Counted from the first letter of the stretch, positions 28,271-37,725 are shown. The stretch: 64,000 nt of DNA from Rhodococcus sp. X156 (GCF_004006015.1 NZ_CP034766.1:1707001-1771000); one strand, 5' to 3'. Notes: generated by a model not told the origin, from the letters alone. Numbers and translations are program-made.

Positions 28271-29013
28271 GTCTCCTGCAGGTCGAGCGCATCAAGCTCA
28301 CGTCCACCCGCTCACCCTGGTGGTGCGCCGCCATCGCCGCGCTGATCAGCTTCGGCTTCGCGCTGCTGTTCGCGCTGACCTACCGGGGTGACGTGCCCCA
28401 GGACGTCCCCGACTACGACCTCACCCTGGTGCTCACCGGGGCATCCGGCATGGGCATGTACGTGATCATGATCATGGCCGCGCTGAGCATCACCACCGAG
28501 TACCGCTTCGGCGTCATCCGCACCACCTTCCAGGCCGCGCCCCGGCGCTGGCAGGTGCTGGCGGCCAAGGCCGGCTTCCTGGGCGTGATCGGGCTGGTCC
28601 TCGGGGAGATCTTCGCCTTCGGCTCGGTGGCCCTGGCGCGGCTGCTCAACAGCACGGCCCTGCCGGTCAGCAGCGAGGAGGACTGGCGGCTGGTGGCCGG
28701 CACCGGAGTCATCTACGGCCTGTCGGCCGTGCTCGCGGTGGCCGTGGGCGCGCTGCTGCGCCAGTCCGCCGGCGCCATCGCGCTGCTGCTGCTGTGGCCG
28801 CTGCTGGTGGAGGGCCTGGTCACCCTCATCCCCAAGGTCGGCGACGACATCGGCGAGTGGATGCCCTTCGCCAACGCCAACCACTTCCTCACCGACGGCT
28901 TCGTCACCGGCGACTACCCGCTCAGCCCGTGGGGCAGCCTGGTGTACTTCGTCCTCTTCGTCGCCGTGGTCTTCGCCGCTGCCGTCGCGGTGGTCAGCCG
29001 CCGGGACGCGTGA
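28267..29013 (+). CDS. ABC-2-type exporter permease
   Basis: Membrane subunit of 248 residues with about six helices, paired with the preceding ATPase by an ATGA overlap. The first helix (WWCAAIAALISFGFALLFAL) follows a short cytoplasmic start, MSLLQVERIKLTSTRSP, common to ABC-2 permeases. It probably dimerises and exports a small hydrophobic compound or lipid; the cargo cannot be predicted. Confidence 0.85.
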   Translation: MSLLQVERIKLTSTRSPWWCAAIAALISFGFALLFALTYRGDVPQDVPDYDLTLVLTGASGMGMYVIMIMAALSITTEYRFGVIRTTFQAAPRRWQVLAAKAGFLGVIGLVLGEIFAFGSVALARLLNSTALPVSSEEDWRLVAGTGVIYGLSAVLAVAVGALLRQSAGAIALLLLWPLLVEGLVTLIPKVGDDIGEWMPFANANHFLTDGFVTGDYPLSPWGSLVYFVLFVAVVFAAAVAVVSRRDA

Positions 29014-29093
29014 CTGGGAGAAAAATCGGTGTCCGGCGCGTTGTACGGACAGACACCAACCACCGTCGCCCGCGCGGCGCCCGAGGAGTCCGT

Positions 29094-29639
29094 ATGCCGG
29101 TCCTGATCTTCGCCCTGTACGCCGTAGCCGAGGTCGCTGCCCTGATCTGGGTGGGCAGCGCCCTCGGTGTGCTGCCCACCGTCGGGCTGCTGGTGCTGGG
29201 CTCCCTGCTCGGCGGGTACCTGCTGCGCCGGGAGGGCCAGCGCGGGATGCAGGCCATCCGCGAGGCGCAGCGCCAGGGGCTGCCGGCGCAGCGGCACCGG
29301 CAGGCCGACTACGCCGACGTGGCGCTGCGCACGGGTGGCGCGCTGCTGCTGCTGGTCCCCGGCTTCGTCAGTGCGGTGCTCGGGCTGCTGCTGCTCCTGC
29401 CCCCCACCCGCTGGCTGCTGCGCCCGGTGCTCAAGACCGTGGTGGCCCGCCGCGTGCAGGTGATGACCACCAACGCGTTCGCTCGCTTCCCGGGCATGGG
29501 TCCGGGCCCGGCAGGTGGAGCCGGCCGCTTTCCCGGCGGCCACCGCCAGGGTGGCTACGGCGACGTGATCGACGGCGAGGTGGTGGACGTGCACGACGAG
29601 GGCCCCTCCGGTCCGCCGCGCACCCCGCTGACCTCCTGA
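29094..29639 (+). CDS. fxsA: FxsA-family membrane protein
   Basis: Cytoplasmic-membrane protein of 181 residues. FxsA features are the N-terminal helix pair (PVLIFALYAVAEVAALIWVG, then LPTVGLLVLGSLLGGYLLRREG) and a later pair (GALLLLVPGFVSAVLGLLLLLPPTRWLL). A glycine/proline-rich cytoplasmic tail ends in GDVIDGEVVDV, which is common in the actinobacterial group. The E. coli protein lessens F-exclusion of phage T7; its native role is unknown. GAGGAG precedes the ATG. A homologue lies upstream of ppm1 in mycobacteria, as here. Confidence 0.88.
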   Translation: MPVLIFALYAVAEVAALIWVGSALGVLPTVGLLVLGSLLGGYLLRREGQRGMQAIREAQRQGLPAQRHRQADYADVALRTGGALLLLVPGFVSAVLGLLLLLPPTRWLLRPVLKTVVARRVQVMTTNAFARFPGMGPGPAGGAGRFPGGHRQGGYGDVIDGEVVDVHDEGPSGPPRTPLTS

Positions 29640-29700
29640 CGCACCCGGCCGCCCGGCCCACTCGTCGTGGCCGGCCCCCGCTCGGGCAGACTCGCCGATC

Positions 29701-31302
29701 GTGAGCACGCAACTCCTGCTGGGCGGTCGTATCTACAGCCCCACTTCCCCTGACGCCACCGCCATGGCGGTCACCGACGGCACCGTGGTGTGGACCGGGA
29801 TGGACGCGCCCGGCCGGGCGATGCACCCCGACGCCGAGGTGATCGACCTGCAGGGCCGGTTCGTGGCCCCGGCCTTCGTGGACTCCCACGTGCACTGCAC
29901 CGCGGCCGGGCTGGCACTGAGTGGGCTGGACCTGGCCGGCACCACCTCCAAGGCGCAGTGCCTCGAGCTGGTGCGCGCCCACGCCACGGCCCACCCCGAC
30001 GCGGTGGTGTGGGGCCACGGCTGGGACGAGTCGCGGTGGAGCGAGCAGCGCCCGCCGAGCCGCGCCGAGCTGGACGAGTGCGTGCCCGGCCGACAGGTGT
30101 ACCTCTCCCGGGTGGACGTGCACTCCGCGTGGGTGTCCACCCCGCTGGTGGAGCAGGCCACCGGCGTCCGCCAGGCGACCGGCTGGTCCGACGAGGGCCC
30201 GCTGAGCCAGGACGCCCACCACCTGGTGCGCGAGGCCGCGCGCGTCCGGCTCACCGCCGCTCAGCGCCGGGCCGCGCTGCACACCTTCCTCGACCACGCC
30301 GCCGCCCACGGGGTGGCCGCGGTGCACGAGTGCGGGGGCGCGGAGATCGCCGGGCTGGAGGACTTCCGCGCGACCCTGACCGCCGACCACGGGGTGCAGG
30401 TGCGCGGCTACTGGGGCGAGGCGGTGACCGACGCCGACCAGGCCCGCGACCTGCTCGAGCGCACTGGCGCCGCCGGCCTGGCCGGCGACCTGTTCGTGGA
30501 CGGCTCCCTCGGCTCGCACACCGCGTGGCTGCACGAGCCCTACTGCGACCTCCCCGAGGCCGGCACCGGCGCGGCGTACCTGCAGCGCGAGGAGATCGCC
30601 GCGCACGTGCGGGCCTGCACCCTCGCCGGAACCCAGGCCGGTTTCCACGTGATCGGCGACGCCGGCATGCAGGCCGTGGTGGACGCCATCGGCGACGTGG
30701 TGGCCGAGCTCGGCGTGCCCAAGGTCGCCTCACGGGCGCACCGCCTGGAGCACGCGGAGATGATGACCCCCGGGCAGGCCGAGGCGCTGGGCCGCTGGGG
30801 CGTGCTGGCCAGCGTGCAGCCCGGCTTCGACGCGCTCTGGGGCGGCAGCGACGGGCTCTACGCGCAGCGGCTGGGCCCCGACCGTGGCGCCCGGCTCAAC
30901 CCGTACTCCGCGATGGCCTCGGCCGGGGTGGCGCTGAGCCTGGGCTCGGACGCGCCCGTCACCACCCTCGACCCGTGGCGCGCCGTGCAGGCCGCGGTGC
31001 ACCACCGCACCCCGGGCAGCGCCATCTCGGCCCGCGCCGCCTTCGCCGCCGCCACTCGCGGGGCCTGGCGGGCCGGGGGAGTGCGCGACGGCATGGCCGG
31101 CACCCTCACCCCCGGTGCCCCCGCCTCCTACGCGGTGTGGGACTGCGACGAGCTGGTGGTGGCCGCGCCCAAGGACTCCGTGCAGCGCTGGTCCACCGAC
31201 CCCCGCGCCGGCGTCGCCCCGCTGCCGCGGCTGGACCCGGACGCGGCCCTGCCGGAGTGCGTGCGCACCGTGCACCGCGGGCGCACCATCTACGAGCGCT
31301 GA
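29701..31302 (+). CDS. YtcJ-like metal-dependent amidohydrolase
   Basis: Amidohydrolase-3 family enzyme of 533 residues. The N-terminal composite beta domain leads to VDSHVHCTAAG with the first metal ligands. Further ligands are in FHVIGDAGMQAV, RAHRLEHAEMM and SLGSDAPVTTLDPW. Homologues hydrolyse varied amide or imide bonds. Start GTG 29701. It lies directly upstream of lnt with one base between the stop and the lnt start, so the genes are probably co-transcribed. Confidence 0.87.
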   Translation: MSTQLLLGGRIYSPTSPDATAMAVTDGTVVWTGMDAPGRAMHPDAEVIDLQGRFVAPAFVDSHVHCTAAGLALSGLDLAGTTSKAQCLELVRAHATAHPDAVVWGHGWDESRWSEQRPPSRAELDECVPGRQVYLSRVDVHSAWVSTPLVEQATGVRQATGWSDEGPLSQDAHHLVREAARVRLTAAQRRAALHTFLDHAAAHGVAAVHECGGAEIAGLEDFRATLTADHGVQVRGYWGEAVTDADQARDLLERTGAAGLAGDLFVDGSLGSHTAWLHEPYCDLPEAGTGAAYLQREEIAAHVRACTLAGTQAGFHVIGDAGMQAVVDAIGDVVAELGVPKVASRAHRLEHAEMMTPGQAEALGRWGVLASVQPGFDALWGGSDGLYAQRLGPDRGARLNPYSAMASAGVALSLGSDAPVTTLDPWRAVQAAVHHRTPGSAISARAAFAAATRGAWRAGGVRDGMAGTLTPGAPASYAVWDCDELVVAAPKDSVQRWSTDPRAGVAPLPRLDPDAALPECVRTVHRGRTIYER

Positions 31303-31303
31303 C

Positions 31304-32941
31304 GTGCCCGGCCTGCCCGCCACCCAGCGACGCCGCTGGCCCCGGCCCCGGGTGCCCTCCCGTGCGGTGGTGCTGCGGTGCCTGGCCGCGCTGGTGGCGG
31401 GCGGGCTGCTCTACCTGAGCTTCCCGCCTCGGCCGCTGTGGTTCCTGGCGCCGGTGGGCATCGCGGTGCTGTGCGCGGTGCTGCGCGGGACCCGGCCGGG
31501 GGCGGGCTTCGGCTACGGGTACCTGGCCGGGCTGGGCTTCCTGGTGCCGCTGCTGCCGTGGGTGGGTGTGTACGTGGGGCCGCTGCCGTGGCTGGCGCTG
31601 GCCGCGGTGCAAGCACTGGCGGTCGGCCTGTTCGGTGCGGTGTCCGCCGTGCTGGTGCGGCTGCCGGGCGCTCCGCTGTGGGTGGCCAGTGCGTGGGTGG
31701 GCACCGAGTGGCTGCGCTCCTCGGTGCCGCTGAACGGATTCCCCTGGGGCAAGCTGGCCTTCGGGCAGGCCGACGGGCCACTGCTGCCGCTGGCGTCGGT
31801 GGCGGGCACGGCGGGGCTGAGCCTGGCGGTGGCGCTGATCGGCGCCTGCCTGGCCGCCCTGGTGCTGCACCTGCGGCCCCCACGTGCCCGCGCGTGGGCG
31901 GTGCTCGGCTGCGTGCTGGGCCTGCTGGTGCCGCTGGCGCTGGCGGCGACCCTGGCCGGCACCGCTGCCGATCCCACCGAGGGGCGCACGGTGACCGTGG
32001 CGCTGGTGCAGGGCAACGTGCCGCGGGAGGGCCTGGACTTCAACTCCCAGCGCCGGGCCGTGCTGGACAACCACGTGGCCGAGACCGAGCGCCTGGCCGC
32101 CGACGTCGCCGCCGGGCGGGTGCCCCAGCCCGAGCTGGTGATCTGGCCGGAGAACGCCTCCGACATCGACCCGCTGGCCAACGCCGACGCCACCGCGCTG
32201 GTCGCCCGGGCCGCGCGGGCGGTGAAGGTACCCATCCTGGTGGGGGCGGTGCTGGTCAACGTCGACCGCACCACCAGCAACGTCGCCATCGTCTGGGATC
32301 CCGCGGCCGGGCCGGGCCAGCAGCACGTCAAGCGGGTGCTGGTGCCCTTCGGCGAGTACCTGCCCGCCCGTAACTTCTTCCGCCACTTCTCCTCCTACGC
32401 CGACCTGGCGGGGCGCTTCGTGCCCGGGGACGGCAACGGCGTGGTGGACCTCAACGGGGTGCCGCTGGCGGTGGCCACCTGCTACGAGGTGGCCTTCGAC
32501 TACCTGGTGAACGACTCGGTGCGCGCCGGGGCGCAGCTGATCACGGTGCCCACCAACAACGCCACCTTCGGGCGCACGGAGATGACCTACCAGCAGCTGG
32601 CCATGTCGCAGGTGCGGGCGGTGGAGCACGACCGGGCCGTGCTGGTGGCCGCCACCACCGGTGCCAGCGCGGCCATCGCCCCGGACGGTGCAGTGCTGTC
32701 GCAAACGTCACTCTTCACCCCAGCTACCCTGGTTGCGCAGGTTCCGCTGCGGACCACGACTACTCTGGCCACTCGGCTCGGGAACCTCCCGCCAGCAGCG
32801 ATCAGCACCCTCGCGGTGCTCGCGCTCGGAGCAGCCCTCGTTCGCCCGCGCTGGTCGCGGGGCGACGAGCCGCGACACGACACGGCAACAGCCGACGAGG
32901 AGGATGTTCATGGCGGAGCACGATCGTCCGCGCGGGACTGA
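31304..32941 (+). CDS. lnt: Apolipoprotein N-acyltransferase Lnt
   Basis: Adds the third acyl chain to lipoproteins in the membrane, 545 residues. Six or so helices in the first 210 residues precede a nitrilase-like extracytoplasmic domain with the triad Glu283 (VIWPENAS), Lys343 ([14 protein letters not shown]) and Cys393 ([11 protein letters not shown]). The GTG start is one base after the amidohydrolase stop. The last 32 bases overlap ppm1. In M. tuberculosis these two enzymes are one fused protein; here they are separate. Confidence 0.93.
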   Translation: MPGLPATQRRRWPRPRVPSRAVVLRCLAALVAGGLLYLSFPPRPLWFLAPVGIAVLCAVLRGTRPGAGFGYGYLAGLGFLVPLLPWVGVYVGPLPWLALAAVQALAVGLFGAVSAVLVRLPGAPLWVASAWVGTEWLRSSVPLNGFPWGKLAFGQADGPLLPLASVAGTAGLSLAVALIGACLAALVLHLRPPRARAWAVLGCVLGLLVPLALAATLAGTAADPTEGRTVTVALVQGNVPREGLDFNSQRRAVLDNHVAETERLAADVAAGRVPQPELVIWPENASDIDPLANADATALVARAARAVKVPILVGAVLVNVDRTTSNVAIVWDPAAGPGQQHVKRVLVPFGEYLPARNFFRHFSSYADLAGRFVPGDGNGVVDLNGVPLAVATCYEVAFDYLVNDSVRAGAQLITVPTNNATFGRTEMTYQQLAMSQVRAVEHDRAVLVAATTGASAAIAPDGAVLSQTSLFTPATLVAQVPLRTTTTLATRLGNLPPAAISTLAVLALGAALVRPRWSRGDEPRHDTATADEEDVHGGARSSARD

Positions 32942-33695
32942 CGGGGCTGCGGGTAGCCCAGCGAGCGCGAGCGTGCTGGTCATCATCCCCACCTTCAACG
33001 AGCTGGAGAACCTGGCGAAGATCGTGGGCCGGGTGCACGAGTCGGTGGCCCACGCGCACGTGCTCGTGGTGGACGACGGCAGCCCGGACGGCACCGGTCA
33101 GCTGGCCGACGAGCTCTCCGCCGCCGACGACCGCGTGCACGTCATGCACCGCACGGAGAAGTCCGGTCTCGGTGCCGCCTACATCGCGGGCTTTCGCTGG
33201 GCGCTGGAGCGCAGCTACGCGGTGATCGTGGAGATGGACGCCGACGGAAGCCACGCCCCCGAGCAGCTGCCGTCGCTGCTGGCCCGCGTGGACGCCGGTG
33301 CCGACCTGGTGCTGGGCTCGCGCTACGTGCCCGGCGGCAAGGTGGTCAACTGGCCGCGCCACCGCGAGTGGCTCTCCCGCGGCGGCAACCTCTACTCGCG
33401 CCTGGCGCTGGGGGTGGGCCTCAAGGACATCACCGGCGGCTACCGCGCCTACCGCAGGCAGGTGCTGTCCGACCTCGACCTGGAGACCATCGCCTCCCAG
33501 GGCTACTGCTTCCAGGTGGACCTGGCCTGGCGCACCATCCAGCAGGGCTTCACCGTGGAGGAGGTGCCCATCACCTTCACCGAGCGCGAGCTGGGGGAGT
33601 CGAAGATGAGCGGCAACATCGTCCGGGAGGCGCTGCTCATGGTCACCAAGTGGGGCGTGCGCAACCGCGTGCAGCGCCTCACCGGTCGCCGCTAG
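32910..33695 (+). CDS. ppm1: Polyprenol-phosphate mannosyltransferase Ppm1
   Basis: GT2 glycosyltransferase of 261 residues that transfers mannose from GDP-mannose to polyprenyl phosphate, the donor for lipomannan, lipoarabinomannan and protein mannosylation. Motifs: [39 protein letters not shown] (metal-binding) and the [14 protein letters not shown] block typical of dolichol-phosphate-mannose synthases. No membrane domain is attached, so Lnt probably anchors it as in other actinobacteria. The ATG at 32910 is seven bases after GAGGAGG; another ATG two codons earlier is possible. Confidence 0.94.
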   Translation: MAEHDRPRGTDGAAGSPASASVLVIIPTFNELENLAKIVGRVHESVAHAHVLVVDDGSPDGTGQLADELSAADDRVHVMHRTEKSGLGAAYIAGFRWALERSYAVIVEMDADGSHAPEQLPSLLARVDAGADLVLGSRYVPGGKVVNWPRHREWLSRGGNLYSRLALGVGLKDITGGYRAYRRQVLSDLDLETIASQGYCFQVDLAWRTIQQGFTVEEVPITFTERELGESKMSGNIVREALLMVTKWGVRNRVQRLTGRR

Positions 33696-33775
33696 GCGCC
33701 GGCGGCTCCTCCGTCGGGGTGCGGGCTGCGGCAGCGCGAGGCCATGGCCCGGCCGGCGGTGAGATTGAGCCCGGA

Positions 33776-33821
33776 GACGCCGCCGGCCGCCCACCCCGAG
33801 GGGTGCGCGGCCGGCGGCGTC
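33776..33821. terminator. Strong bidirectional terminator hairpin
   Basis: A 15-bp perfect stem (33776-33790 with 33807-33821) continues, after one mismatch, for six more pairs and closes on a CGAG loop. It sits between the convergent ppm1 and rbpA genes and should stop transcription from both sides, although there is no U-tract. Confidence 0.7.
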
Positions 33822-33830
33822 AGTGCTGGG

Positions 33831-34172
33831 TCAGGAGGAGCGACGGCGCTGCTTGAGCAGCTCCAGGCGCTCGTTGAGCAGCTCCTCGAGCTCCTCGGTG
33901 GAGCGGCGCTCCAGCAGCATGTCCCAGTGGGTGCGCGGGGGCTTGACCTTCTTGGTCTCGGCCGTCGAGCCACCGATCAGCTCGGAGGTCTGCCCGTGCA
34001 GGCGGCACTCCCAGGTGGCCGGGAACTCGGCGTCGTCGGCGAAGGGCACCTCGAAGTCGTGTCCCTTGGGGCACTGGTAGCGGGCGGCCTGCCGGGGCGC
34101 CAGGTCGTGGTCCCGGTCCGTCTCGTAGCTGACAGCTCCGAGCCTGCTGCCGCGCAACACGCGATCAGCCAT
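33831..34172 (-). CDS. rbpA: RNA polymerase-binding protein RbpA
   Basis: Actinobacterial transcription factor that binds the principal sigma factor and stabilises the open complex. The 113 residues include the N-terminal MADRVLRGSRLGAVSYETD tail, a core with zinc-type residues (YQCPKGHDFEVPF and WECRLHG) and the C-terminal sigma-interaction helices (STEELEELLNERLELLK). The ATG at 34170-34172 has GGGAGAGGA upstream. Its position next to ppm1, convergent, is conserved in mycobacteria. Confidence 0.97.
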   Translation of the reverse strand: MADRVLRGSRLGAVSYETDRDHDLAPRQAARYQCPKGHDFEVPFADDAEFPATWECRLHGQTSELIGGSTAETKKVKPPRTHWDMLLERRSTEELEELLNERLELLKQRRRSS

Positions 34173-34394
34173 GGTGTGTCCTCTCCCTGGTTTGTGGCTA
34201 CGTGCGGGGGTCGGACGAACCGGTCCCGCACAAGTACTGCATGAGTCTCAACGCGCACGAGGGCATGGACGTTCCCGCCCAGGCCCAGTGCTGGCCTCCC
34301 AGTGTCTCAACTAGGGCCGAGCAGAAGCAAACGCCTGTGCGGGGGAGTCGTGGTCCGCGCATCACGGTTGGGCGACGCCGTATCGTGCACGCCC

Positions 34395-34718
34395 GTGGCG
34401 CGGAGACCGGAGTACTGCCTGTGGTGTGGCCGCGAGGTCGCCAACCCCCCTGTCGGCCGGCGCCGGCGCTACTGCAAGCCATCCTGTCGCCAGCGCGCCT
34501 ACGAGCAGCGAGTCGCCCTGCGTGCCACCAGCTTCCCCGAGGACGCGGTGGTGCTGACGGCGCAGGAGGTGGAGGCCCTCACCGACCGCGCGTTCCGCCT
34601 GCGCTGCGCGGCCGAGGACGTGGCCACCGCGGTGTCCGACGGAGCCGATCGTGCCGAGGTGGAGCAGCTCTGCGGGGCGCTGGTGGAGCTGGCCGCTGAG
34701 GCCGAGCGCTGGCGCTGA
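34395..34718 (+). CDS. Small zinc-ribbon-like protein
   Basis: A 107-residue protein of unknown function. The N-terminal third is a probable zinc finger: CLWC, then CKPSC 16 residues later, with many arginines (GRRRRYCKPSCRQRAYEQR) that could contact nucleic acid. The rest is helical and acidic. The GTG at 34395 is chosen because TATCGT at 34381-34386 is a -10 element eight bases before it; longer reading upstream looks non-coding. A small gene occupies the same place after rbpA in mycobacteria (Rv2049c). Confidence 0.7.
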   Translation: MARRPEYCLWCGREVANPPVGRRRRYCKPSCRQRAYEQRVALRATSFPEDAVVLTAQEVEALTDRAFRLRCAAEDVATAVSDGADRAEVEQLCGALVELAAEAERWR

Positions 34719-34801
34719 ACCGGGGTTGACCACGGCGCTCGGCGTGTTGCCTTGCCCCACGCGTGGGGCACAGCGAGACTGGCGAGTTTTGAGTGCCGGT
34801 T

Positions 34802-34825
34802 GTTACTGGTGTGAAATCTGGTTAC
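34802..34825 (+). promoter_or_regulatory. GTTAC direct repeat upstream of rpf-like gene
   Basis: GTTAC occurs at 34802-34806 and 34821-34825, 19 bases apart, in the AT-richer stretch before the Rpf-like gene. The region also contains GTGTGAAATC, half of a CRP/GlxR-type site. Rpf genes are under MtrA and CRP-family control in relatives, so this is a plausible regulatory site, unproven. Confidence 0.3.
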
Positions 34826-34888
34826 GGTGTGTCCATCTCGTGATGTACCCCACATCCGCGCTAGCGCGGCTACTGCACTGGAGCGGCT

Positions 34889-35614
34889 GTGACCACTGCA
34901 CTCACCAGGACCACCTCGACGAGGCTCGGCGTTCGTCGTCTGCTCGCCGGCATGCTCACCCTGCTGTTCGCGCTCACCACCGCAGCGGTGGTCGGTGCAC
35001 CCGCCGCCAGTGCTGACCCGAGTGCGGGTGCCTGGAAGGCTCTGCGCGACTGCGAGTCGAGCAACAACTACAAGATCGGTGGCACCAAGTACTACGGCGC
35101 CTACCAGTTCGACATGAGCACCTGGATCAGCGTGGGCGGCAACCCCGCCATCACGCCGAACCAGGCCAGCCCCGCCGAGCAGGACTACCGGGCGCTGTAC
35201 CTCTACCGCAAGCGCGGGTGGCAGCCCTGGCCGCAGTGCCGGGTCAGCAAGGGCCTGGTGGAGGACCGCGACGCGGGCAGCGGCCGCCTCCCCACCTACG
35301 CGGAGAGCGCCTACATCGGTGGGGGCGGCACCACCCCCGTCCCCGGGCCCAAGCCGACGGTGCCCGGCACGGCGACGATGGACGAGATCGAGCTGCCCTT
35401 CCTCAGCTTCCCGTCCGGCAGCTGCTCCCCGCTGCTGTTCGTGTGGCAGTGGCAGATGAACACCTTCGGCTACGGTCTGCCGCTGTCGGGCTGCAACGAC
35501 GCCGCCTCGCGCGTCGCGGCCAAGGACCTGCAGCGCACCAACGGCATCACCCAGACCAGCACCATCGGCGGCCTCACCCTGATCGCCGCCTTCTTCGGCA
35601 CCCCGCCCCGCTAG
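34889..35614 (+). CDS. Rpf-like secreted transglycosylase
   Basis: Secreted muralytic enzyme of 241 residues. A signal peptide (residues 1-42, ending APAASA) is followed by the Rpf fold with catalytic Glu56 in RDCESSNNYKIG and the GAYQFDMSTWISVGG and QDYRALYLYRKRGWQPWP blocks. After a Gly/Pro linker a C-terminal domain of about 75 residues (LLFVWQWQMNTFGYGLPLSG to TIGGLTLIAAFFG) resembles a peptidoglycan-binding module rather than LysM. Such factors cleave wall peptidoglycan and help cells leave dormancy. GTG start; no c-di-AMP riboswitch is evident upstream. Confidence 0.9.
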   Translation: MTTALTRTTSTRLGVRRLLAGMLTLLFALTTAAVVGAPAASADPSAGAWKALRDCESSNNYKIGGTKYYGAYQFDMSTWISVGGNPAITPNQASPAEQDYRALYLYRKRGWQPWPQCRVSKGLVEDRDAGSGRLPTYAESAYIGGGGTTPVPGPKPTVPGTATMDEIELPFLSFPSGSCSPLLFVWQWQMNTFGYGLPLSGCNDAASRVAAKDLQRTNGITQTSTIGGLTLIAAFFGTPPR

Positions 35615-35627
35615 CGCGGGCCCAGGG

Positions 35628-36968
35628 TCAGCCCTCCAGCACAGCCCACCCACGGGGAGGCAGCTGGACCTGCCCGGAGGCCAGGTGCCCGGAGCCGCAC
35701 ACCAGGCTGCGGGCACCGGCGCTCGGCAGGGTGACCGCGGTGTCCTCGAGGCTGAGCGCGACGACGACCGACCGGGCTCCGGCGGCGGTTCGCAGCACGA
35801 GCTGCCGGTTGTCCAGGTGCACCACGTCGGTCTGGGCGCGGTGCAGCCACGGGTGGCGGCGACGCAGCGCTATCAGGGCCTGGTGTGCGTGCAGCACGTG
35901 GCGCGCGGCAGGTTCGAGCTCGTCCTCGGTCGGCGGGCGAGGCGGAAACAGCGGGCGCACGGCCTCGTCACCGCCCAGGCGCTCTTCCTTGATGCCCGTC
36001 CAGGCGAGCTCGTCGCCGGCGTACACGCTGGGGGTGCCGGCCACCGTGAACAGCACGGCCAGCGCGTGGGGCACCAGGTCGACGCCGATCGCGGAGGCGA
36101 TGCGCGTGACGTCGTGGTTGCCCACGAACGTGGAGGGCACGAACGTGGCGAGCAGGTCGTTGTGCCGACGCAGCGCGTGGGCCAGCTCGAAGAGGTTGCG
36201 CTCGCCGATGCCGTGCCAGATGCCTTGCCACAGCTCGTACTGAGTCAGGGAGTCCATCGTGGAGGTCCGCACGATCTGCGCGGCGTCACCGTGGATCACC
36301 TCGCCGGAGAACCAGGCGCTCGGGTGGGAGCGGCGCACCTCGGGGAGCACCCGGGCCCAGAACGCAGGCGGCACCGCGTAGGCGGCGTCCAGCCGCCAAC
36401 CGTCCGCTCCTCGGTCCAGCCAGTACGTCATGACCCGAGCGACCAGGTCGGCCACGGCCGCGGACTCGTGGTTGAGGGCGACCAGGTGCTCGTGGCCCTC
36501 GAAGACCTCTGCGCGTACCGGGTCGCCGGGGCGCCAGCCGGCCCAGTCGACGCGGAAGAGCTCCGCTGTCGCCGATGCAGGACCGTGCTGCTCGACCTGC
36601 ACGAAGGCTGGGTGCGCTCGGCCGACGTGGTTGAAGACGCCGTCGAGCAGCACGCGGATGCCGCGCTGGTGGGCTGCGGCGACCAGGTGGTCGAAGTCGT
36701 GCTCGTCGCCCAGGCGCGGATCAATCCGGAAGTAGTCCACGGTGTCGTACCCGTGGGTCTGGGACGCGAAGACAGGGCCCAGCGCGATCCCGTTGAGTCC
36801 CAGCGCGAGGACGTGGTCCAGCCACGCCTCGACCCCGTGCAGCCGGTGCGTCACCGCACCTGCTGTCGGGCCGTCGTCGGGCGCGCTGGGTTCCGGGTGG
36901 ATCGGGGCACCAGTGAAACCCAGTGGGTAGAGGTGCCACCACATCACGTGCTCGGGCCACGCTGTCAT
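35628..36968 (-). CDS. GH13 alpha-amylase-family glycosidase
   Basis: Cytosolic alpha-glucan hydrolase or transglycosidase of 446 residues; no signal peptide. Catalytic residues of clan GH-H are in place: nucleophile Asp194 (DGWRLDAAY), acid/base Glu223 (WFSGEVIHG) and Asp286 (FVGNHDVTR). VLLDGVFNHVG is conserved region I. The C-terminal 90 residues form the beta domain. The start lies 21 nt after the TetR gene stop on the same strand, so the regulator and amylase are likely one transcript. Confidence 0.88.
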   Translation of the reverse strand: MTAWPEHVMWWHLYPLGFTGAPIHPEPSAPDDGPTAGAVTHRLHGVEAWLDHVLALGLNGIALGPVFASQTHGYDTVDYFRIDPRLGDEHDFDHLVAAAHQRGIRVLLDGVFNHVGRAHPAFVQVEQHGPASATAELFRVDWAGWRPGDPVRAEVFEGHEHLVALNHESAAVADLVARVMTYWLDRGADGWRLDAAYAVPPAFWARVLPEVRRSHPSAWFSGEVIHGDAAQIVRTSTMDSLTQYELWQGIWHGIGERNLFELAHALRRHNDLLATFVPSTFVGNHDVTRIASAIGVDLVPHALAVLFTVAGTPSVYAGDELAWTGIKEERLGGDEAVRPLFPPRPPTEDELEPAARHVLHAHQALIALRRRHPWLHRAQTDVVHLDNRQLVLRTAAGARSVVVALSLEDTAVTLPSAGARSLVCGSGHLASGQVQLPPRGWAVLEG

Positions 36969-36989
36969 CGGTCGGTGCCTCCTTGTTGG

Positions 36990-37688
36990 TCAAGGTTGGT
37001 CAAGCATCTGTTGCATGCCGAGCAGGAACAGGCGCAGGTTCATCGCGAGCTGGGCCTCGTCACCCTGGGCATGGCCGACCTCGACCACGCGGCGCAGCGT
37101 GGGGTGGGCCGCGTCGTCGCAGTCCGCCAGGGCTCGGCGCAGGTTGGCGAGCCCGGAGTCCTGCCCGCTGCGACGGTGGCGCAGCCGTTCCTGGGCGAGG
37201 CCGACGCACAGGAAGGTCAGCGCAGTCACCCCTCGCGCAGCGCACTCCTCGTCGAAGCCCGCTGCCAGCAGTGCGTCCAGGGCCACCTCCACTGGGCGAA
37301 CGACCACCGGGTCCAGGGGGTCCGCCAGGCTCACGCAACCGGCCAGCTCACCGGTGGCGACCAGGCTGTCGACGCACGCGCGGGCGAAGTCCGTGCACAC
37401 CTGGCGCCAGTCCCCGTCCTGCTGCAGGCGTGCACTGTCGAAGGAGGACGTGAACAGGTCCGCGGCCACCATCTTCACGAGAGCCTCGCGGCTGCGCACG
37501 TGGTGGTGGAGCGCCTTGCGGTCCACCCCGAGCTCATCGGCCACCGCTTGCATGGTGATCGCCCTCGGCGCCAGCGCCCGCGCCGCATCGATGACGGCCT
37601 GCCGGTCCAGGCCCGCCCGCTGACCCCGTTGCCGACGTCCCGCTCGTCCCTCGCCGGGGCGACCGGGGCCGCCTGGTTCCGCCGTCAC
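36990..37688 (-). CDS. TetR/AcrR-family regulator
   Basis: Repressor of 232 residues. A basic disordered N-terminus (GGPGRPGEGRAGRRQRGQRAG) precedes the HTH (ITMQAVADELGVDRKALHHHVRSREAL). The C-terminal domain resembles the tetracycline-repressor C-domain group. A perfect 16-bp palindrome lies 22 bases upstream of the ATG, between this gene and the divergent luciferase-like monooxygenase gene, so autoregulation and control of one or both neighbours are likely. Confidence 0.88.
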   Translation of the reverse strand: MTAEPGGPGRPGEGRAGRRQRGQRAGLDRQAVIDAARALAPRAITMQAVADELGVDRKALHHHVRSREALVKMVAADLFTSSFDSARLQQDGDWRQVCTDFARACVDSLVATGELAGCVSLADPLDPVVVRPVEVALDALLAAGFDEECAARGVTALTFLCVGLAQERLRHRRSGQDSGLANLRRALADCDDAAHPTLRRVVEVGHAQGDEAQLAMNLRLFLLGMQQMLDQP

Positions 37689-37709
37689 GCGTGGTCACCT
37701 CCAGTCTCT

Positions 37710-37725
37710 ATTCCCGGCCGGGAAT
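37710..37725. promoter_or_regulatory. 16-bp palindrome, likely TetR operator
   Basis: ATTCCCGGCCGGGAAT is perfectly self-complementary and lies in the intergenic region between the TetR start (37688) and the monooxygenase start (37816). Its position and symmetry fit a TetR dimer site. Confidence 0.65.

Noticed and set aside
34719-34888. Cyclic-di-AMP (ydaO-type) riboswitch upstream of the Rpf-like gene
   Set aside because: Such riboswitches precede rpf genes in some actinobacteria, but this leader is short and I could not find the conserved elements.
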